Part shown: positions 25,555 through 34,243 of the stretch, in pieces
Layout: every line of letters starts with the position of its first letter
Position numbering within the stretch: position 1 is the stretch's first letter
Origin: Bacteroidia bacterium
GTDB lineage: Bacteria; Bacteroidota; Bacteroidia; Bacteroidales; F082
Reading direction: 5' to 3'
DNA: 35,818 nt
Assembly (NCBI GenBank): GCA_030537295.1
Contig: JAUNNU010000013.1
Span: 1-35,818, forward strand
Translations under genes and position numbers: made by a program
Notes under the pieces: model-generated
Told to the model about the DNA's origin: nothing
What the model saw: only the letters and a program-made list of their open reading frames with translations
Database searches by the model: none

Positions 25555-26942
25555 TCCTCCGCCAGTTTCTTGATTCTGCTGTTGCGTATTGCCGGGACGG
25601 AATCACCAAAAATCTCAGGAAAATATTCCTCGTAATTTTCTTTCATCGTGTAGTCGGCGTTGTCGTTCAGCGCTTGTTCCATACTGATGCCTTTCTTCTC
25701 GGCCTGCTTGATGACGGCATCGTACCATTCCTGATTGGCTTTAATGTTCTGGACGATTTTGTTTTTCTTTTCTTCGAGATAATTGTCTTCGTAACATAAT
25801 GATATCAATGCGTTTATCACGAATCCGTGTTCGAGACGGTAAAGATTTATCGGACACCAGTAAATCATTATGATGTCAGACTTGAGCAATTCTTCGAGCA
25901 GATTGACTTCAGAGACGTCTTTATGGCCGGGGTCAAAATAAACCTCTTTGTTGTAATACCAGAACGGTGTCCCGTTGAATATTTCCGCATGAGGAATTGA
26001 GTTGATGAGATTCCAGAAGAACGAATCGCCGACGGTGAGCCAATGCGGTTTTGCGGCGGTTTCATCGTGTATCGTCTTGACATTCAGATATTTATATTCG
26101 GCATCTTCAATTGGTCTTATCAGATTGAAGAGCTTTTCCATGTCTTTGTCAATTTTCCGGGCCTCACCTGCATGCGGTTCGTCGAACTCGACGTTCTGTA
26201 TGTTCAAACCGCTTATCGATTCCATGTATTTTATCAGGGTGTCGGTCTCGTAAGCTGCCGAAATCATGCTGTAATGCGAACTTGATTTGTAGAACAAGGG
26301 ATAGTCAACGGAGTCTTTAAGTCCTTTGTAAATTGTGTTGAAATCGAGGCAGTTTACACCTAACTCCTTGAATCTCTTCGTGTAAAAAGCGTCAGCCCAT
26401 ACGCCTCCGGTGTGTTTGAATCGTTTGTTTTCGGGCAGGAACTCCGGGTAAAGTTCGTTCTTGCTCGGCGCGATTCCGATGAAAAGCGTGATGCCGTATT
26501 CTTTCAGGATTTCTTGAAGATAATAAGTCGCTTTTGCGTCTCTCTCAAAAATGGCAGTCATCTCCTCGCCGCTGTCGGCGTATTTGTAAGTCAGCGACTC
26601 GAATTGGTCGCACAGATGCTCGTAGAAAAACAGCCAGTTGTTCTTGCCAAGGAAAATGCCGTTGTTCTCAATCTTGTTGAAGACATCCCAGATATATTGG
26701 TTGTAATACGGAATCAGGATCTCACGGAATCCGAAATGTTCTTTAAGATAGTCATCTATTTGATTCTGAAGGACATTGCTCTTGTAATTTTCAAATGTCG
26801 GTACGATTTCCACCGGCTCCGTCTCGCCATTTAGAGGTTTTAGCTCGAATAATTTGAATTGTGTCTGCAAGGCCGGAAGCGCCAGCACCGCCACAAAAAT
26901 CACAAAAAGTATGATGTATGTTATGTTTTTATTTTTCATCAT
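25539..26942 (-). CDS. AlgJ/AlgX-like SGNH acetyltransferase paralog, altered catalytic motif
   Basis: A 467-residue periplasmic protein with one N-terminal membrane anchor (about residues 7-25). The fold is that of AlgJ/AlgX and DltD-like SGNH proteins, which move acyl groups delivered by an MBOAT partner onto surface polysaccharide. Matching motifs are YLKEHFGFRE, NNGIFLGKNNWLF and WLTVGDSFFWN (Ser307). The usual D-x-H-W pair is changed: YKSSSHYS has Ser221 in place of the Asp, while His223 is kept. It is the third gene of the minus-strand operon and a paralog of the gene before it. The start is the double ATG at 26942/26939, overlapping the previous gene by 11-14 bases; an upstream ATG at 26978 would overlap more and lacks signal character. 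It may be inactive or act as a binding subunit. Confidence 0.8.
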   Translation of the reverse strand: MMKNKNITYIILFVIFVAVLALPALQTQFKLFELKPLNGETEPVEIVPTFENYKSNVLQNQIDDYLKEHFGFREILIPYYNQYIWDVFNKIENNGIFLGKNNWLFFYEHLCDQFESLTYKYADSGEEMTAIFERDAKATYYLQEILKEYGITLFIGIAPSKNELYPEFLPENKRFKHTGGVWADAFYTKRFKELGVNCLDFNTIYKGLKDSVDYPLFYKSSSHYSMISAAYETDTLIKYMESISGLNIQNVEFDEPHAGEARKIDKDMEKLFNLIRPIEDAEYKYLNVKTIHDETAAKPHWLTVGDSFFWNLINSIPHAEIFNGTPFWYYNKEVYFDPGHKDVSEVNLLEELLKSDIIMIYWCPINLYRLEHGFVINALISLCYEDNYLEEKKNKIVQNIKANQEWYDAVIKQAEKKGISMEQALNDNADYTMKENYEEYFPEIFGDSVPAIRNSRIKKLAEDKKQR

Positions 26943-28236
26943 TCTGACTTCCAATAATTGATTTCGCTTCAAGTTCAAGCATTTTCTCCACGGAAATGTT
27001 TTCGTTTTTGGCGTTGGCTTCGATGACTTTCATCTTTTCGGTGTCTTTCTCAATTTCGTTCATAAGAAGCGACACTTTCACCTGCTGCGGGTCTTTTATG
27101 CTTTTCAAAGCATCTTCAACAAAACCTCTTGTGCCTGCATACCATTGGTATCCGACGGAATAAACGACGATGAAGTCGGCGTTTAAAATGCTTCTCAACC
27201 GATTGATATTGCTGACTTTGTCTTCTTTTTTAGCAAAGCCTCTGTAAGCGCGGTCGTAGTAAAACCAGTTTTCATAATATGAAATGAGTCCTTTTTTCGC
27301 GGGCATGTATTCAAATGCGAAGATGAACGAGTCGCCGACAAACAGCACTTTGGGTTTTCTGTTTTGGCCGTCGCTTTCAACTGAAACGTGTGCGGTGTAT
27401 TTCGGCGTGTCGTTGGGAACCTTGAAAAGGAGGTTGAGTGTCGCTTCATCACCCTGACGCCCTTCGTATTTGGTTTCGGTGATACTGTCGATTTTCATCT
27501 TCGGGATGCCGAAGTCGTTGAGGCTGTTCATGAAACGGAAAAGCGAATCGTATGCATATACGGCTGCGAAAGTCCAGTGCGAGTCCATCGGCATGAAAAG
27601 GTTCCGTGATGAGGTGTCGGCAATCTCCTTGTACCATGGAATCAGATTGATGTTCGGGAAGCCAGTCTCCTCAAATCTTTTCGTGAAATAGTCGGCGGCG
27701 TTGAGTGTCGTGCTGTCTTTCTCCATCTCCGGAAGATGTTGTGGATATATGAAAGGCTTGTCGGGGGCGATGAACGACAACAGCTCAATTCCGTAGTCAT
27801 TTTTCAATATCGACCTCAACTCATTGAGCATATCGACTTGACCGTCAATGTATTCGGTTAATTCTTCGTTTGTCTTGAAATGAGAATGAAACTCAAGCCC
27901 GTAATAATCTTTCACGCCGGGGAAGTAAAACATCCAGTTGTCTTTGCCGGGGGCGAAGAAACTGTTGCATGTTATCTTATAAAAACTGTAACGGTATTGG
28001 TTGTAGAGACGCACGCCGAATTCCCTGAAACCGTAGTTGTCACGAAGATAGTCTTCCACAGACTTTTGAAAGGAATTGTCCTTGTAACTTGCGAAACTGA
28101 ATTGCGGTGCTTCGGTTTTTTCCTTGTCGTTTTTCAGCGGTTTCGTTTCAAACGGATGCCAGAACGTCTGCGCCATTATGATGAATATCATGGCTAACGT
28201 CAAGCAGAACAATATGTTATAGATATTTTTCTTCAT
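26929..28236 (-). CDS. AlgJ/AlgX-like SGNH O-acetyltransferase
   Basis: A 435-residue periplasmic enzyme anchored by an N-terminal helix (about 6-22). It carries the complete SGNH triad of AlgJ/AlgX: VLFVGDSFIF (Ser303) and MDSHW (Asp218, His220). Family landmarks YLRDNYGFRE, NQYRYSFYK and FFAPGKDNWMF are also present. Proteins of this type accept acetyl groups exported by an MBOAT protein and attach them to sugar hydroxyls. The MBOAT gene lies 6 bases upstream in the same operon, and a second paralog overlaps its 3' end. The polymer substrate is not identifiable from the window: there are no alginate, D-alanine or glycosyltransferase genes here. Confidence 0.88.
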   Translation of the reverse strand: MKKNIYNILFCLTLAMIFIIMAQTFWHPFETKPLKNDKEKTEAPQFSFASYKDNSFQKSVEDYLRDNYGFREFGVRLYNQYRYSFYKITCNSFFAPGKDNWMFYFPGVKDYYGLEFHSHFKTNEELTEYIDGQVDMLNELRSILKNDYGIELLSFIAPDKPFIYPQHLPEMEKDSTTLNAADYFTKRFEETGFPNINLIPWYKEIADTSSRNLFMPMDSHWTFAAVYAYDSLFRFMNSLNDFGIPKMKIDSITETKYEGRQGDEATLNLLFKVPNDTPKYTAHVSVESDGQNRKPKVLFVGDSFIFAFEYMPAKKGLISYYENWFYYDRAYRGFAKKEDKVSNINRLRSILNADFIVVYSVGYQWYAGTRGFVEDALKSIKDPQQVKVSLLMNEIEKDTEKMKVIEANAKNENISVEKMLELEAKSIIGSQNDEK

Positions 28237-28242
28237 GGAAAA

Positions 28243-29661
28243 TTAAAATCTGAAATATATGAACGGACTGAAACCGACTGCGTTGATGGATGCGATGCAG
28301 AAAAACATCATGAACATTGCGAAGACCCACGCCACCACTGTGCCTGAAACTGAATGTTCTTTGTAATAAACAGTGTCTTGCAGTTTCTTCCCGAAAGGGA
28401 AGAGGGTGATGAACGAAAACACGAGTGCAACGATCAGCGTTGTGAAGAATTGTGAGTCGTAAACATTGCTAATTGACTGGAAATCAAAGGCGAAAAGTCT
28501 TGAGATGAAAGTCCAGCATTGCCCGAGGTCTTCGATTCTGAAGATGGCCCATCCGACCATTGCGATGATGAAAGTGATGAGCACACTCGGCACCTTCCCG
28601 ATTTTCTCATAGAACTTCTTCAGCCCCATGCGCTCCAGCACGAGCCAGAATCCGTGATATGCGCCCCAGATGACGAAGTTCCAGCTTGCGCCGTGCCAGA
28701 GGCCGGAAAGTAGAAACACAATCCAAAGGTTGAAATACATCCTCGGCTTTGAGACTCGGTTGCCGCCGAGCGGGATGTAAAGGTAATTGCGCATGAATGA
28801 GCCTAACGTGATGTGCCATCTGCGCCAGAACTCTGTGATACTGCGTGAGTTATACGGGTTGTCGAAGTTTTCCGGAAAGTGAAACCCCATGATTTTTCCG
28901 AGTCCGATGGCCATGTCGGAATAGCCAGCGAAGTCGAAATAAAGCTGCATCGTGTATGCCGCAATCGTGATCCATGCGGTGCCGCTGTCCATCACGGCGA
29001 AGTCGGTGGCAAAAAGCTTGTCAACCTGAATGCCAATGACATCGGCAATCAATACCTTCTTTGAGAGACCGATGACAAAACGGAATAAACCTTGCAGACA
29101 TTGTTCCGCGCTGTAGCTGCGCTCGCGTATTTCACTTTCGATGTCGCAATATCTGACTATTGGACCGGCGATGAGCTGCGGGAACATCATGATATAGACG
29201 ATGTAGTCGCTGAGTCTTTTCATTGGTTCGTTGCTGCCTCGGTAGGTGTCGATGACGTAGGTTATCGACTGGAAAGTGAAAAATGAAATTCCGATCGGAA
29301 GCATGACTTTCGCCAAAGTGACGGCGTTCCATCCGAATAATGATGTCAAGGCATTGATGTTGTCAACCAGGAAGTTGGCGTATTTGTAATAGACCAAAAG
29401 GCCGAGACTTACGGTTATTGCAAGCCCGCAGTAAAATTTCTTCAGCGTATGTTTTTCTGTCTTGTGCATCAATTTCACAAGGAAGAAGTTCGCAATTGTC
29501 GAGCCGAGCAGAACAAGGATGAAATCCGGCGCCCCATAACCGTAAAAAACTATTGAGAATAGGAGGATGATGTAGTTTCTGAACTTCTTCGGACATGCAA
29601 AGTAGCATACGAGAAAGATCGGAAGGAAATACAAAAGAAATATGTTGCTGCTGAATACCAT
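28243..29661 (-). CDS. MBOAT O-acyltransferase, AlgI/DltB-like
   Basis: A 472-residue polytopic inner-membrane protein that passes acyl groups from a cytosolic donor to the periplasm. It starts MVFSSNIFLLYFLPIFLVCYF and has many hydrophobic helices. MBOAT landmarks are LPIGISFFTFQSITYVIDTYRG, FPQLIAGPIVRY, FDFAGYSDMAIG, FWRRWHITLGSFMRNYLYIPLGGNR and SGLWHGASWNFVIWGAYHG with the invariant His323. Length and motif order match AlgI. It is the first gene of a three-gene minus-strand operon with its SGNH partners, driven by the promoter at 29688-29721. Without a DltA/DltC pair, O-acetylation is more likely than D-alanylation. That is inference from context. Confidence 0.95.
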   Translation of the reverse strand: MVFSSNIFLLYFLPIFLVCYFACPKKFRNYIILLFSIVFYGYGAPDFILVLLGSTIANFFLVKLMHKTEKHTLKKFYCGLAITVSLGLLVYYKYANFLVDNINALTSLFGWNAVTLAKVMLPIGISFFTFQSITYVIDTYRGSNEPMKRLSDYIVYIMMFPQLIAGPIVRYCDIESEIRERSYSAEQCLQGLFRFVIGLSKKVLIADVIGIQVDKLFATDFAVMDSGTAWITIAAYTMQLYFDFAGYSDMAIGLGKIMGFHFPENFDNPYNSRSITEFWRRWHITLGSFMRNYLYIPLGGNRVSKPRMYFNLWIVFLLSGLWHGASWNFVIWGAYHGFWLVLERMGLKKFYEKIGKVPSVLITFIIAMVGWAIFRIEDLGQCWTFISRLFAFDFQSISNVYDSQFFTTLIVALVFSFITLFPFGKKLQDTVYYKEHSVSGTVVAWVFAMFMMFFCIASINAVGFSPFIYFRF

Positions 29662-29687
29662 ATTGATGTTTTTCTTTTTTCAGTCTG

Positions 29688-29721
29688 CAAAGTTATAAAA
29701 AATTTTCACATATCTGGCAAA
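29688..29721 (-). promoter_or_regulatory. Promoter of the MBOAT-SGNH operon
   Basis: On the minus strand, TTTG (29721-29718) and TAACTTTG (29695-29688) are 22 bases apart, matching the Bacteroidota promoter pattern. Transcription would begin near 29681, about 20 bases before the MBOAT ATG. It is back to back with the element at 29728-29735. Confidence 0.65.
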
Positions 29722-29727
29722 TTTGAC

Positions 29728-29735
29728 TATTTTTG
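29728..29735 (+). promoter_or_regulatory. Putative -7 element for the LtaS-GDPD gene
   Basis: TATTTTTG matches TAnnTTTG, 22 bases before the ATG at 29758. It lies 6 bases from the -33 element of the divergent operon, so the two promoters may compete or be regulated together. Confidence 0.5.
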
Positions 29736-29757
29736 CGAAAAATTCAAAAATAAATTG

Positions 29758-32700
29758 ATGAAAGAAAACTTCATGCAAAAGCCGCATCGGTGCGGGATGT
29801 TGAGCAACATGTTGATAGATGATAAGTCACCATTGCACGGATTTTTGAGTCTGACGATTTGGGCCGCGATTACGGTGGTTTTGACACGTCTGTTTGAAAC
29901 GTTGTTCGTCACGTATTATTTCGGTGACTTATTTTCGCATTTCGTCAACAACCTGCTCGGAATGTGCTTCGACTTCGTTTATCTGACGTTAGCATCGGTG
30001 GTCGTCGCCGTGCCGTTTTACTTTTTTTCAAGACTGTCGGAGAAGAAAACGCTGCTGGTTTTCAGGTGGCTATATGCGGTAATCGCCCTTGTCGCCATGT
30101 TTCTCGTCGGATATTACTCGCAGGCGGGCATTCCACTCGACAGGGTTTTCTTCATGTACTCAATAGAAGAGATTATTGAAATAATTTCATCGTCGCAGAC
30201 AACGGCCTGGTGGATGTGGATATGCATCGCCATAGTGCCGGTGTTTCTTTTTTTCTTAAGCAAGAATAAATTGAAAATCAGGAAGATGACACCTGTCTGC
30301 CTGATGTCTGCGTTTGTTGTATGCTGCATTCTGAGAGTTGTCTTTTACGATTCTTCGGTCAATAACCCGAACTATTACGAGCAGTCTGACAAGATATGTT
30401 ATTTTCTGAAGTCGTTCGGGCAGAGTTGGCAGGATGATTATAATTTCGACAACGGCGTTCCGGCCGATGATTTGGATAAATTCCGTTCATATTTTCTTGA
30501 AAATGAATTTGTTGAGGCGGAGTTTCCTTTTTTGCACAAAGAAAATGACGACGATGTTCTGGGGCGTTTCTTTGATCTCGGTGACGAGAAGCCGAACATT
30601 GTGATGATTGTCGTTGAAGGTCTTGGGCGTGAAAACAGCGGCAGGTACAGCAAATACATCTCGACGACGCCGTTTCTTGATTCGCTTGCCGACCATTCGC
30701 TGTATTGGCTCAACTGTATGTCGGTGTCGCAGCGCACGGCGGGTGTGCTGCCGGCTTTGTTCGGCGCATTGCCGTTCGGAAGGGAGGGCTTCATGGCTTA
30801 CAAACGCAACGCCCCGGAGTTCAATTCACTGCCTAAAATATTGAAAAACAACGGATACAAATTCTCGTTTTACTATGGAGGCAAGGCCGACTTCGACAAT
30901 ATGTCGGATTTTATTGAGCTGAACGGCGGGTCACAGTACTTCGCCGAGAGATACGCCTCGTCCGATCAGCGCAACGAATGGGGTCTGTATGACAAATTTC
31001 TCTTCTCGGAAGCAGCTAAATGCATTGATTTCCAGTCGGAAACTCCACGTTTTGACCTTTATATGACGCTTACGAGCCACATGCCCTGGGATTATCCTGA
31101 CAGGGATAAATACATGGATGAATATTCAAAGATGACATCCGATGAGGGTAAAACGCATTATTACGATGCTTTGTCAACGGCTTCGTATCTCTATGTGGAT
31201 GAGGCACTTGAACAAATATTCAACGCCTATCGCGACAAGCCCGGCTTTGAAAATACAATTTTCATAATCACAGGCGACCATAACTACTATCTTTACAATT
31301 ATGTGCTTGAAAAGTATCATGTGCCGTTGCTGATATGGTCGCCGATGCTTAAGGAAAACAGGTATTTCCCGGCTGTGGCCAGCCATCGTGACGTGGCGCC
31401 ATCGTTGGTGAATCTGCTTTCACATAGATATGACATGGCGGTGCCAGATGAAGTTTCATGGCTCAATTCCGGCCTTGACACCGCCTCGATGTTCCAAAGC
31501 ACAACATTCTCGCCGCAAATGGATGCGTCACGCAATATGGTGAACATGCTTTATCACGATTACTATGTTGACAACGGTAACGTATATAAAATTGAATACG
31601 TTGACAATCAGCTGAAACTCGTTGAGGCATTCGACTCCGGCAACAGAATGATGTCGCTGTTCAAACTTTATAAGGCAATGGATAAGTATGTGTGCGACAA
31701 CGATTTGCTTATATGGTCCGACAGCCATGATGCCTTTGAATGGTTGAGGCTTGAAAATCAATCTGTTATGCTGACCGATACCATCGTCACAGATAGTGAT
31801 TTCCCGCTTACGGTCGTTGATTTGCCCTTGGATGCGGATTACAACGCACTCAAAGTTCATTTCAGTCTGGACTTTCTTTTTGAGGAAAAGGACGCAAAGG
31901 AGGGGCTTTCATTGGCACTTGTCACCAAAATCGTTGACGTGACCGGAAAAACTGTTTATTATGGCTGTAACGAGATAAGGTCGTTCGATGAGTTGGTGAA
32001 GCATTACGAATACACCGAGACGATTAAAAGGAGCAATTACAGGTGCTCCAACGGCTCGCATCTGATGATTTATCTTTGGAATTGGGGCGATTTGAAGATG
32101 GGGATTACCAACGTTCAGAGCAATATAGATATATCGACAGGCTTTGCATATCCAAAATCAAAAATATGGGCTCACCGCGTGAACAGTCCCGAGCAGGCCA
32201 ACGTGAAAAAGAAATTGTTCGACGGCATCGAAGTCGATCTGGCTTACGACATTGACTCCGGCGAGCTGTTCGTGAGCCATGACGTTGAAAAGGACAAGAT
32301 GCGCCTCACTTTCAGACAATATCTGCAAATGGTTGATAATCCAGGAGATGTGTATTATTGGTTGGATGTGAAAAACCTGTATGATAATGCTGACGCCATC
32401 TGCGACACAATTTTGTCGTTGGCCGAACTGTATGGGTTTGGCAACAGATTTTTCGTTGAGAGCTGGGATGGCGGCGCCCTTAAGAAGGCGCGCACCAAGG
32501 GTATCATGACATCGTTGTGGGTCGATAATATGGCCGAGAAAAGCAATCCCGACACGGCACAGTGGCTGAATAAATATTCAAGAATTATCGCCGATGTCAA
32601 TCCCGATGCGCTCAGCGCCGAATACAGGATGTGGCATCCGCTTACCAGATTTTTCCCTGAAATGAACATTCATCTTTGGCATACACCTGCTGATTTTACT

Positions 32701-32790
32701 GTGGAAAATGCCAACCTCACGCGTGAGATGTGCCACGACGGACATGTGAAAGTCGTTCTCGTAGATTATGACAAATCTATTTCGTATTAA
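29758..32790 (+). CDS. LtaS-like phosphoglycerol transferase fused to a GDPD-like phosphodiesterase domain (paralog 2)
   Basis: A 1010-residue inner-membrane enzyme. A 25-residue cytoplasmic start precedes about five helices (roughly 28-52, 66-90, 100-120, 150-168, 178-197). The periplasmic alkaline-phosphatase-superfamily domain (about 275-560) has KPNIVMIVVEG (E287), QRTAGVLPALFGALPFG (candidate nucleophile Thr327), LTSHMPW (H441) and FIITGDHNYY (D507, H508). A beta-rich linker (about 680-795) matches the C-terminus of paralog 1. Residues about 800-1010 resemble a glycerophosphodiester phosphodiesterase barrel: WAHRVNSPEQ (H806, R807), GIEVDLAYD (E825, D827), FVSHD (H841, D842), YWLDVKN (D870, K872). 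A FAM151/menorin-like phosphodiesterase is an alternative reading. Start ATG at 29758 gives MKENF, like the MKENS start of paralog 1. Having both domains in one chain is unusual. Confidence 0.8.
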   Translation: MKENFMQKPHRCGMLSNMLIDDKSPLHGFLSLTIWAAITVVLTRLFETLFVTYYFGDLFSHFVNNLLGMCFDFVYLTLASVVVAVPFYFFSRLSEKKTLLVFRWLYAVIALVAMFLVGYYSQAGIPLDRVFFMYSIEEIIEIISSSQTTAWWMWICIAIVPVFLFFLSKNKLKIRKMTPVCLMSAFVVCCILRVVFYDSSVNNPNYYEQSDKICYFLKSFGQSWQDDYNFDNGVPADDLDKFRSYFLENEFVEAEFPFLHKENDDDVLGRFFDLGDEKPNIVMIVVEGLGRENSGRYSKYISTTPFLDSLADHSLYWLNCMSVSQRTAGVLPALFGALPFGREGFMAYKRNAPEFNSLPKILKNNGYKFSFYYGGKADFDNMSDFIELNGGSQYFAERYASSDQRNEWGLYDKFLFSEAAKCIDFQSETPRFDLYMTLTSHMPWDYPDRDKYMDEYSKMTSDEGKTHYYDALSTASYLYVDEALEQIFNAYRDKPGFENTIFIITGDHNYYLYNYVLEKYHVPLLIWSPMLKENRYFPAVASHRDVAPSLVNLLSHRYDMAVPDEVSWLNSGLDTASMFQSTTFSPQMDASRNMVNMLYHDYYVDNGNVYKIEYVDNQLKLVEAFDSGNRMMSLFKLYKAMDKYVCDNDLLIWSDSHDAFEWLRLENQSVMLTDTIVTDSDFPLTVVDLPLDADYNALKVHFSLDFLFEEKDAKEGLSLALVTKIVDVTGKTVYYGCNEIRSFDELVKHYEYTETIKRSNYRCSNGSHLMIYLWNWGDLKMGITNVQSNIDISTGFAYPKSKIWAHRVNSPEQANVKKKLFDGIEVDLAYDIDSGELFVSHDVEKDKMRLTFRQYLQMVDNPGDVYYWLDVKNLYDNADAICDTILSLAELYGFGNRFFVESWDGGALKKARTKGIMTSLWVDNMAEKSNPDTAQWLNKYSRIIADVNPDALSAEYRMWHPLTRFFPEMNIHLWHTPADFTVENANLTREMCHDGHVKVVLVDYDKSISY

Positions 32791-32814
32791 GTGTTTTTGT
32801 TTTCAAAAAATCAT

Positions 32815-32822
32815 TATTTTTG
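32815..32822 (+). promoter_or_regulatory. Putative -7 element for tyrS
   Basis: TATTTTTG matches TAnnTTTG, with TTTG at 32796-32799 only 15 bases upstream, shorter than usual. It lies 37 bases before the tyrS ATG. Confidence 0.4.
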
Positions 32823-32859
32823 CAAAAAATTTTTTCAGGATTAATACAAATATCATTCG

Positions 32860-34155
32860 ATGAAAGAAGACTTCGTAGAAGAATTGCGCTGGCGTGGGAT
32901 GTTGAATAACATGACTCCCGGCACAGAAGAACAGTTAAAGAAAGAAATGACAACGGCTTATCTCGGCATCGACCCGACAGCCGACTCATTGCATATCGGA
33001 CACCTTTGCGGCATCATGATGCTCCGTCATTTTCAGGCTGCGGGACATAAACCGCTCGCCCTCCTCGGCGGCGCCACAGGCATGATTGGCGACCCTTCAG
33101 GAAAGTCGGCGGAACGTAACCTGTTGAACGACGAGACTTTACAACACAACCAAGCCTGTATCAAGAAACAGCTCGCAAAGTTCCTCGACTTCGACAGCGA
33201 CCAGCCTAACCGCGCCGAACTCGTCAACAATTACGACTGGATGAAAGATTATACATTCCTGCATTTCATCCGCGACATCGGCAAACACATCACCGTCAAC
33301 TACATGATGGCCAAGGATTCGGTGAAGAAACGTTTCAACGGCGAAGGCGACGGAATGTCGTTCACCGAGTTCAGCTACCAGCTCGTTCAAGGTTACGACT
33401 TCCTCTATCTGTTTGAACATAAAGGCTGTAAGTTGCAGATGGGCGGCTCCGACCAATGGGGCAACATCACCACCGGCACGGAACTCATCCGTCGCAAACT
33501 CGGCGCCGACAAGGAAGCCTTTGCACTCACATGCAACCTCATCACCAAGGCTGACGGCGGTAAGTTCGGCAAGACCGAGAAAGGCAACATCTGGCTCGAC
33601 CCGGAAAAGACATCGCCGTATGCTTTCTATCAGTTCTGGATGAACTGCACCGATGAGGACGCAGCAAGATACATCAAGATTTTCACGCTGTTGAGCAAGG
33701 AGGAAATCGATGCGTTGATTGAACGTCATGCTGCCGAACCTCATCTCCGCGAGCTGCAACGCACACTCGCACGCGAACTTACAACAATAGTCCACTCAAA
33801 AGAGGATCTCGAAATGGCGGAAGAGGCGACGCAGATCCTTTTCGGAAAAGGAACCGCCGAGGCACTTCATAAATTCGATGAACAGACGTTGTTGAGCATC
33901 TTCGAAGGCGTTCCGCAGGCATCGTTCCCGAAAGACGCTATCGCTCAAGGCGTTAATATCATTGATTTTCTCGTCCAGACAAACGTCTTCCCGTCGAAAG
34001 GCGAGGCTCGCAAGATGCTTCAGGGCAACGGCGTCTCCATCAACAAGGAAAAAGTCACCGACCAGAAAGTCATCAACGACAACGACCTCCTGAACGGGAA
34101 ATATATCCTTGTCCAGAAAGGAAAGAAGAATTATTATTTGATTACGTTAGAATAG
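32860..34155 (+). CDS. tyrS: Tyrosyl-tRNA synthetase
   Basis: A 431-residue cytosolic class I aminoacyl-tRNA synthetase that charges tRNA-Tyr. The HIGH motif is at 45-48 in [12 protein letters not shown], and the KMSKS-equivalent is KFGKT at 235-239, the form typical of bacterial TyrS. Other landmarks are [13 protein letters not shown] and a C-terminal S4 RNA-binding domain (about 365-431, [22 protein letters not shown]). Length is normal. The ATG at 32860 gives the usual start F-V-E-E-L-x-W-R-G-M. The first 18 codons resemble those of the LtaS-GDPD gene directly upstream. Confidence 0.98.
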   Translation: MKEDFVEELRWRGMLNNMTPGTEEQLKKEMTTAYLGIDPTADSLHIGHLCGIMMLRHFQAAGHKPLALLGGATGMIGDPSGKSAERNLLNDETLQHNQACIKKQLAKFLDFDSDQPNRAELVNNYDWMKDYTFLHFIRDIGKHITVNYMMAKDSVKKRFNGEGDGMSFTEFSYQLVQGYDFLYLFEHKGCKLQMGGSDQWGNITTGTELIRRKLGADKEAFALTCNLITKADGGKFGKTEKGNIWLDPEKTSPYAFYQFWMNCTDEDAARYIKIFTLLSKEEIDALIERHAAEPHLRELQRTLARELTTIVHSKEDLEMAEEATQILFGKGTAEALHKFDEQTLLSIFEGVPQASFPKDAIAQGVNIIDFLVQTNVFPSKGEARKMLQGNGVSINKEKVTDQKVINDNDLLNGKYILVQKGKKNYYLITLE

Positions 34156-34158
34156 GAG

Positions 34159-34239
34159 TTTAAGGTATGTAGGTATTTAAGGTATGTAGGAGTTTGAGGA
34201 ATTCAGGTGGTAAAATTCTTCAAACACCTTAAACACCTT
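34159..34239 (+). repeat. Two short direct-repeat sets upstream of the small membrane protein
   Basis: TTTAAGGTATGTAGG occurs at 34159-34173 and 34176-34190 (period 17). AAACACCTT occurs at 34222-34230 and 34231-34239 (period 9). The second unit, read as AAGGTGTTT on the other strand, is related to the first. No function is evident. Confidence 0.75.
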
Positions 34240-34243
34240 AACC

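Noticed and set aside
25539..29661. D-alanylation (Dlt) operon
   Set aside because: There is no DltA ligase or DltC carrier in the window, and the SGNH proteins look more like AlgJ/AlgX than DltD.
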